From the NCBI GenBank assembly GCA_028289195.1, contig JANQQR010000023.1:372001-436000 (forward strand): a stretch of DNA of 64,000 bases, read 5' to 3'. Each line of letters starts with the position of its first letter. The first letter of the stretch is position 1. Below the pieces are notes generated by a model. It saw only the letters and a program-made list of their open reading frames with translations, was not told the origin of the DNA and did not search any database. Made by a program: the position numbers and the translations under genes. The DNA comes from Phycisphaerales bacterium (GTDB taxonomy: Bacteria > Planctomycetota > Phycisphaerae > Phycisphaerales > UBA1924). Below are positions 54,364 through 64,000 of this stretch, in pieces.

Positions 54364-54497
54364 GTGCGGCTCGCGCCGGGTGGGCTCGGCGCGCGTTCGG
54401 ATCAACTCAAACCGTTTGAACCACCAAGCCAGGCGCTCCCACTTCGCGGGCGGCGCTCGAGCGGGGATCGCCCCGGGGCCGGTGGAAGGTGGAGATC

Positions 54498-54926
54498 ATG
54501 GCGAAGAAAGAAGCTATTACCACGTTCAAGGTGATGGCCGTCGCCGGAGAGGCGACCCCCGGCCCCCCGCTGGGCCCCGCCCTCGGCGGAAACGGCGTGA
54601 ACCCGGGACAATTCATCCAGCAGTTCAACGCTGCCACCCAGGACAAGAAGGGCAAGAAGGTCGGCTGTGTGATTACGGTCTACAACGACCGGTCCTTCGA
54701 TTTCGTGGTCAAGTCGTCGCCGGCCGCCGAGCTGCTCCGCCTGGCCGCAGGGGTCCAGAAGGGCTCCGGCGTCCCCCAGGCTGAGAAGGTGGGCAAGGTC
54801 ACCAGCGCCCAGGTCAAGGAAATCGCGGAAGAGAAGCTGGCCGACCTGAACGCCGGCACCGTCGAATCCGCGATGAGGATGATCGAAGGCACCGCCCGCT
54901 CCATGGGCATCACGGTGGAGGGCTGA
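54498..54926 (+). CDS. rplK: 50S ribosomal protein L11
   Basis: 142 residues from ATG 54498, with AAGGTGGAG upstream; a GTG three codons earlier is in frame but not needed. L11 motifs: N-terminal [24 protein letters not shown], the thiostrepton-binding region, and the C-terminal rRNA-binding domain [22 protein letters not shown]11 binds the 23S GTPase centre with L10 and L7/L12. It opens the rplK-rplA-rplJ-rplL operon. The usual upstream secE and nusG genes are not present in this window. Confidence 0.97.
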   Translation: MAKKEAITTFKVMAVAGEATPGPPLGPALGGNGVNPGQFIQQFNAATQDKKGKKVGCVITVYNDRSFDFVVKSSPAAELLRLAAGVQKGSGVPQAEKVGKVTSAQVKEIAEEKLADLNAGTVESAMRMIEGTARSMGITVEG

Positions 54927-54931
54927 GGGCG

Positions 54932-55651
54932 ATGGCGAAGAAGAAAGACGAAAAGAAGCTCCCCGGCGGCAAGCGCCATCGCGAGAATCTGGGCTCCCGC
55001 TCGGAGGAACTCGTCGACGCCCAGGCCGCGATCGGCAAGCTCAAGAAGTTCAAGGCACCGAAATTCGACCAAACAGTCGACTGTGTCATGAACCTCGGCA
55101 TCGACCCCAAGCAGGCGGATCAGGCGATCCGCGGCTCCGTGGCCCTGCCCGCCGGCATCGGCAAGAGCAAGCGGGTGGTCGCGTTCTGCCCTCCCGAGAA
55201 GGTGGAAGAGGCCAAGGCCGCCGGCGCCATCAAGGCGGGCGGCGAGGAGCTCGTCGCCGAGATCGAGGGCGGGTTCTTCGATTTCGACGTTGCCGTGTCC
55301 AGCCCGGACATGATGCGGGTGATCAGCAAGCTGGGTCGCGTGCTGGGCCCCAAGGGCCTGATGCCCTCGCCCAAAAGCGGCACAGTCACCCCGGATATCG
55401 CCGGTGCTGTCAAGGAGTACGCCGCTGGCAAGGTGGAGTACCGCAACGACAAGAGCGGCAACATCCACGCCCCGATCGGCAAGATGAGCTTCTCCGAGGC
55501 CGACCTCGTGTCGAACCTCGAGCACTTCATCAAGACCATCGAGGACCTTCGCCCGTCGGCCGTCAAGGGCACCTACATCAAGAAGATCGCCGTCAGCGGG
55601 ACCATGACCCCGAGTGTTCTGGTTGAGCCGCCGGTCGCGCAGACCGCCTGA
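54932..55651 (+). CDS. rplA: 50S ribosomal protein L1
   Basis: 239 residues, 5 nt after rplK. Motifs: ALPAGIGKSKRVVAFCPPEK, LGRVLGPKGLMPSPKSGTVTPDI, and VKEYAAGKVEYRNDKSGNIHAPIGK, the classic L1 signature. An N-terminal Lys-rich extension (MAKKKDEKKLPGGKRHRENLGS) is longer than usual. L1 binds 23S rRNA at the L1 stalk and can repress its own mRNA. rplJ starts 23 nt later. Confidence 0.97.
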   Translation: MAKKKDEKKLPGGKRHRENLGSRSEELVDAQAAIGKLKKFKAPKFDQTVDCVMNLGIDPKQADQAIRGSVALPAGIGKSKRVVAFCPPEKVEEAKAAGAIKAGGEELVAEIEGGFFDFDVAVSSPDMMRVISKLGRVLGPKGLMPSPKSGTVTPDIAGAVKEYAAGKVEYRNDKSGNIHAPIGKMSFSEADLVSNLEHFIKTIEDLRPSAVKGTYIKKIAVSGTMTPSVLVEPPVAQTA

Positions 55652-55674
55652 GCCCCGAATCGGGAGACAGACTC

Positions 55675-56220
55675 ATGAGCAAGACAGTCAAGAACTACCT
55701 GATCCGGGACTACCAGACCCGCCTCGAGGGCATCGAAGACGCCCTGCTGATCTCGATCCGCGGCATCCCCGCCAACGAGAACAACGAGCTGCGTGTCGAC
55801 CTGGCCAAGAAGGACATCAGCATCACGGTCATCCGGAACAACCTCGCCAAGCACGCCTTCAAGGAGGGCAAGCTGGCGGGTCTGGAGAATCTTCTCGAGG
55901 GCCCCTCGGCGCTCGCGTACGGAGCCGAGAGCGTCGTCGACGTGGCCCGGGAGATCGTGGACTGGTCGAAGAAGCTCGAGCTCCTCGAACTCAAGGGCGC
56001 CGTGCTTGATGGCCAGCTCTACGAGGGCAAATCCGGCGTCGAGCAGCTCAGCAAGCTGCCGACTCGCGAGGAAGCCCTGGCTCAGGGCCTCACGCTCATC
56101 ATGAGCCCGGGTCGCAACCTGCTGGGCCAGGTCCAGGGCCCCGGCGGCAAGGTCATGGGCATGATCAAGGCCCTCGAAGAGAAGCTGGAGAAGGGCGAGA
56201 CCATCTCCAAGGTGGGCTGA
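55675..56220 (+). CDS. rplJ: 50S ribosomal protein L10
   Basis: 181 residues. L10 features: N-terminal VKNYLIRDYQTRLEGIEDALLISIRG and NNELRVDLAKKDISITVIRNNLAKHAF, then EGPSALAYG, and a C-terminal helix that carries L7/L12 dimers. It anchors the L7/L12 stalk on 23S rRNA. The 147-nt gap to rplL holds three small hairpins that may govern the higher expression L7/L12 needs. Confidence 0.96.
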   Translation: MSKTVKNYLIRDYQTRLEGIEDALLISIRGIPANENNELRVDLAKKDISITVIRNNLAKHAFKEGKLAGLENLLEGPSALAYGAESVVDVAREIVDWSKKLELLELKGAVLDGQLYEGKSGVEQLSKLPTREEALAQGLTLIMSPGRNLLGQVQGPGGKVMGMIKALEEKLEKGETISKVG

Positions 56221-56274
56221 GGCCCGCGAGACAGGATTCGGAACGACTTCACCCGTTCTCCGACTGGCCCGGAA

Positions 56275-56349
56275 CGCCCCTGAGGGGCGGGGTTAAAAGC
56301 CGAGTGGCTCGGCTCCTCTCGGAGACGCTTGAACGCCCAAGCATTGGGC
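56275..56349 (+). other. Three small hairpins in the rplJ-rplL gap
   Basis: CGCCCC (56275-56280) with GGGGCG (56284-56289); AGCCGA (56298-56303) with TCGGCT (56309-56314); GCCCAA (56335-56340) with TTGGGC (56344-56349). All lie upstream of the rplL ribosome site. They could be RNase processing or attenuation elements. No T-run follows, so none is a canonical terminator. Confidence 0.5.
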
Positions 56350-56367
56350 ATAGAAGGATTTAGAACG

Positions 56368-56778
56368 ATGAACGACGAAGCTGCGACCAAGACATTCGAC
56401 GCGAAGATCAGCAAGCTCGGTGACGAGATCGCCGGCCTCACCCTCAAGGAGGCCGTCGACCTGGGTGACTACATGAAGGACACCTACGGCATCGAGCCCG
56501 CCGCGGCCGGTGGCGTTGTCATGGCCGGCCCCGCGGGCGGCGACGGCGGCGGTGCCGCCGAGGAGAAGACGTCCTTCAACGTCATCCTCGAGTCCCCGGG
56601 CGACAAGAAGATCCAGGTCATCAAGGTCGTCCGCGAGGCGACCGGCCTGGGCCTGAAGGAAGCCAAGGAGCTCGTCGACAACGCACCGAAGCCCATCAAG
56701 GAGAACCTCGGCAAGGAAGAGGCCGAGGAGCTCAAGGCCAAGCTCGAAGAGCAGGGCGCCACGATGAAGCTCGACTGA
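56368..56778 (+). CDS. rplL: 50S ribosomal protein L7/L12
   Basis: 136 residues from ATG 56368, preceded by AAGGA; an upstream TTG would add 13 residues. N-terminal dimerisation helices ([27 protein letters not shown]), an Ala/Gly hinge ([14 protein letters not shown]), and the C-terminal factor-binding domain ([28 protein letters not shown]). L7/L12 recruits GTPase factors to the ribosome. A terminator follows at 56802-56840. Confidence 0.97.
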   Translation: MNDEAATKTFDAKISKLGDEIAGLTLKEAVDLGDYMKDTYGIEPAAAGGVVMAGPAGGDGGGAAEEKTSFNVILESPGDKKIQVIKVVREATGLGLKEAKELVDNAPKPIKENLGKEEAEELKAKLEEQGATMKLD

Positions 56779-56801
56779 TCTGTTCGGAATATGATCGGAA
56801 C

Positions 56802-56840
56802 GCGGGGACGTCCCTGGCGGGCGTCCCCGCTGTTTCTTAT
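56802..56840 (+). terminator. Rho-independent terminator after rplL
   Basis: GCGGGGACG (56802-56810) pairs with CGTCCCCGC (56822-56830) across an 11-nt loop, followed by TGTTTCTTAT. This separates the rpl operon from rpoB, which has its own promoter. Confidence 0.8.
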
Positions 56841-56885
56841 CGGACCGCAGGATTGGCGATCCCGGGCTGCTGTTCGGCACCGGAT

Positions 56886-56914
56886 TTGCCGCGGGAGCGC
56901 CGCGGGGTTACACT
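56886..56914 (+). promoter_or_regulatory. Promoter candidate for rpoB
   Basis: TTGCCG (56886-56891), a 17-nt spacer, then TACACT (56909-56914), about 120 nt before ATG 57036 and just past the rplL terminator. It shares the TACACT hexamer with the rplK and tRNA-Thr promoter candidates. Confidence 0.6.
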
Positions 56915-57035
56915 TTCAGGTTCCAGATTCAATGCCGGTGCCTGACGCTCACAGCTAAATCACACGAAACGATGACGCACCCCTCGGCCGAGGCCGAGCG
57001 AGGGGTGAAGTTGCATCCTGAAGTCGAGGTAATCG

Positions 57036-60860
<3,825 letters not shown>

Positions 60861-60943
60861 ACCGTCCGCGCACGATCGCAGCCGGGCCTGAGCCACGCGC
60901 TGCACGAGAGACCAGACGACCTTCATTACGAGGGGATCAGCGA

Positions 60944-61654
60944 ATGAAGACCTTCCTCCAGATGATGATTGCCGGCGCGGCGATGGCCTCGCTCGCGGCC
61001 TGCGGCGGCGCTGGCGGCGAGCCCGAGGGCGACGCCGGCAGCCAGAACACCAGCGCCGCAGTGAGCGGCGACAGCGACAGCGGTGCCAACCAGGCGTCCG
61101 ATGCTGCGGAGTCGGCCGCCGAGCAGGCGTCAGAAGCGGCGCCGTCGGGGCAAGCCCCGGATTCGCTGGCCCGTCCTTCGGCGCCCGCTTCGAGCAGCGA
61201 TGGCGACGGCGACTCGGAGTTGGGCGAGGACCGCGAGTACACCGAGGCTGATCTCTCGACCGCCGAAGACGCGATGCGCGTCTGGGCCGAAGCGATGGCG
61301 CGCGGCGACTTCGAGACTGTCATCTTCGCGACCGACCCGACCTCCCCTGTGTTCGGCGAGCTGCAGGACATGGCCGCGTCGTTCGCCAGCGCCGAGGACA
61401 ACGAGAACGTGCCCCCCGGGATGACCGAGTGGCTGATCAACGTGTTCACGGGCCCCTGGAAGGGCGCCGAGCGCACGCTGGTCGCCGAGCGTGACAACCA
61501 GGCGCAGTTCGATGTCGAGCTCGCCGGCGGCGCCGTGAAGACCGTCGACCTGAACAAGTACGGAGGCAGCTGGCGCGTCATCGCGACAGACGACCTCATG
61601 AAGCCCGGCGACACCCTCCCGCCGCTCCCCGCCGACCCCGAAGGCGGCAACTGA
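60944..61654 (+). CDS. Lipoprotein lying between rpoB and rpoC
   Basis: 236 residues from ATG 60944 with AGGGGATC upstream. A lipoprotein signal (MKTFLQMMIAGAAMASLAACGG, lipobox LAAC) precedes ~100 residues of Ser/Ala/Asp/Glu/Gln low complexity. The C-terminal domain is about 115 residues (EDAMRVWAEAMARGDFETVIFA ... TVDLNKYGGSWRVIATDD), compatible with an SnoaL/NTF2-like or DUF4878-like fold often found in lipoproteins. No known partner is indicated. Its place between rpoB and rpoC is the odd point; gaps are 83 and 126 nt. Confidence 0.78.
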   Translation: MKTFLQMMIAGAAMASLAACGGAGGEPEGDAGSQNTSAAVSGDSDSGANQASDAAESAAEQASEAAPSGQAPDSLARPSAPASSSDGDGDSELGEDREYTEADLSTAEDAMRVWAEAMARGDFETVIFATDPTSPVFGELQDMAASFASAEDNENVPPGMTEWLINVFTGPWKGAERTLVAERDNQAQFDVELAGGAVKTVDLNKYGGSWRVIATDDLMKPGDTLPPLPADPEGGN

Positions 61655-61780
61655 TCGAGACTCGGGCTCGAACAGCCCGAACGCTCCCCGGGTGACCCAG
61701 AGAGGCGGCCACGCGCCGCCGCAGATTGAGACGAAGAACGCCACTCAGACGGCGCGCCGGCGCCGGGAGATGAAGATTCG

Positions 61781-64000
<2,220 letters not shown>

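Overview
The window looks like a chromosomal segment of a GC-rich planctomycete, probably of the Phycisphaerae. The signs are secreted proteins ending in paired dockerin-like calcium repeats, ECF-type sigma factor and Ser/Thr kinase genes, a small Hc1-type histone, a eukaryote-like UDP-sugar pyrophosphorylase, and planctomycete-type rpoB/rpoC. This placement is inferred from gene content only. No rRNA is present, and I see no plasmid, phage or CRISPR signature.

Layout. 1-4.3 kb: the end of a possible LON-domain gene, then two secreted peptidases (metzincin and C39-like) with the same C-terminal module. 4.3-10.5 kb: an HscA-like Hsp70, an FHA-GspE/PilB fusion ATPase, two tandem structured ncRNA candidates on the minus strand (8230-8817), a nitrilase-family amidase and a LuxR-type regulator. 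10.5-23 kb: a hairpin-rich gap, then enolase, PhoU, UDP-sugar pyrophosphorylase, a TPR protein, CinA, pyruvate kinase, an SDR, an S9 peptidase, a ferritin-like protein, glycerate kinase and an orphan NuoI. 23-32.7 kb: a lipoprotein alpha/beta hydrolase lacking its nucleophile, a DUF971 protein, a CapD-like sugar dehydratase, dUTPase, a DinB protein, an ECF sigma factor coupled to a Ser/Thr kinase, a DUF985 cupin and a glycerophosphodiesterase.

32.6-37 kb: a very large kinase/beta-propeller/OB-fold gene lies between an intact tRNA-Thr(CGU) and a 29-bp direct repeat of that tRNA's 3' end. 37-46.5 kb: HflX, a carboxy-terminal protease, TsaD, a GGQ release-factor-like protein, two tandem zinc-ribbon membrane proteins, an M20 amidohydrolase, a YmdB-type phosphoesterase and a DegT aminotransferase. 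46.5-52.8 kb, all minus strand: ftsW, murG, an unknown gene, a GGDEF protein, a short Hc1-like histone gene, fabZ and manA, a cell-envelope cluster. 53-64 kb, plus strand: a secreted basic low-complexity protein, then rplK-rplA-rplJ-rplL, rpoB, an intervening lipoprotein gene, and the start of rpoC.

The most unexplained material is the pair of ncRNA candidates at 8230-8817. They share the promoter pattern TTGACC-16 nt-TAYCTT, each ends in a Rho-independent terminator, and the longer one can form a pseudoknot. I could not match either to a known RNA family by eye.
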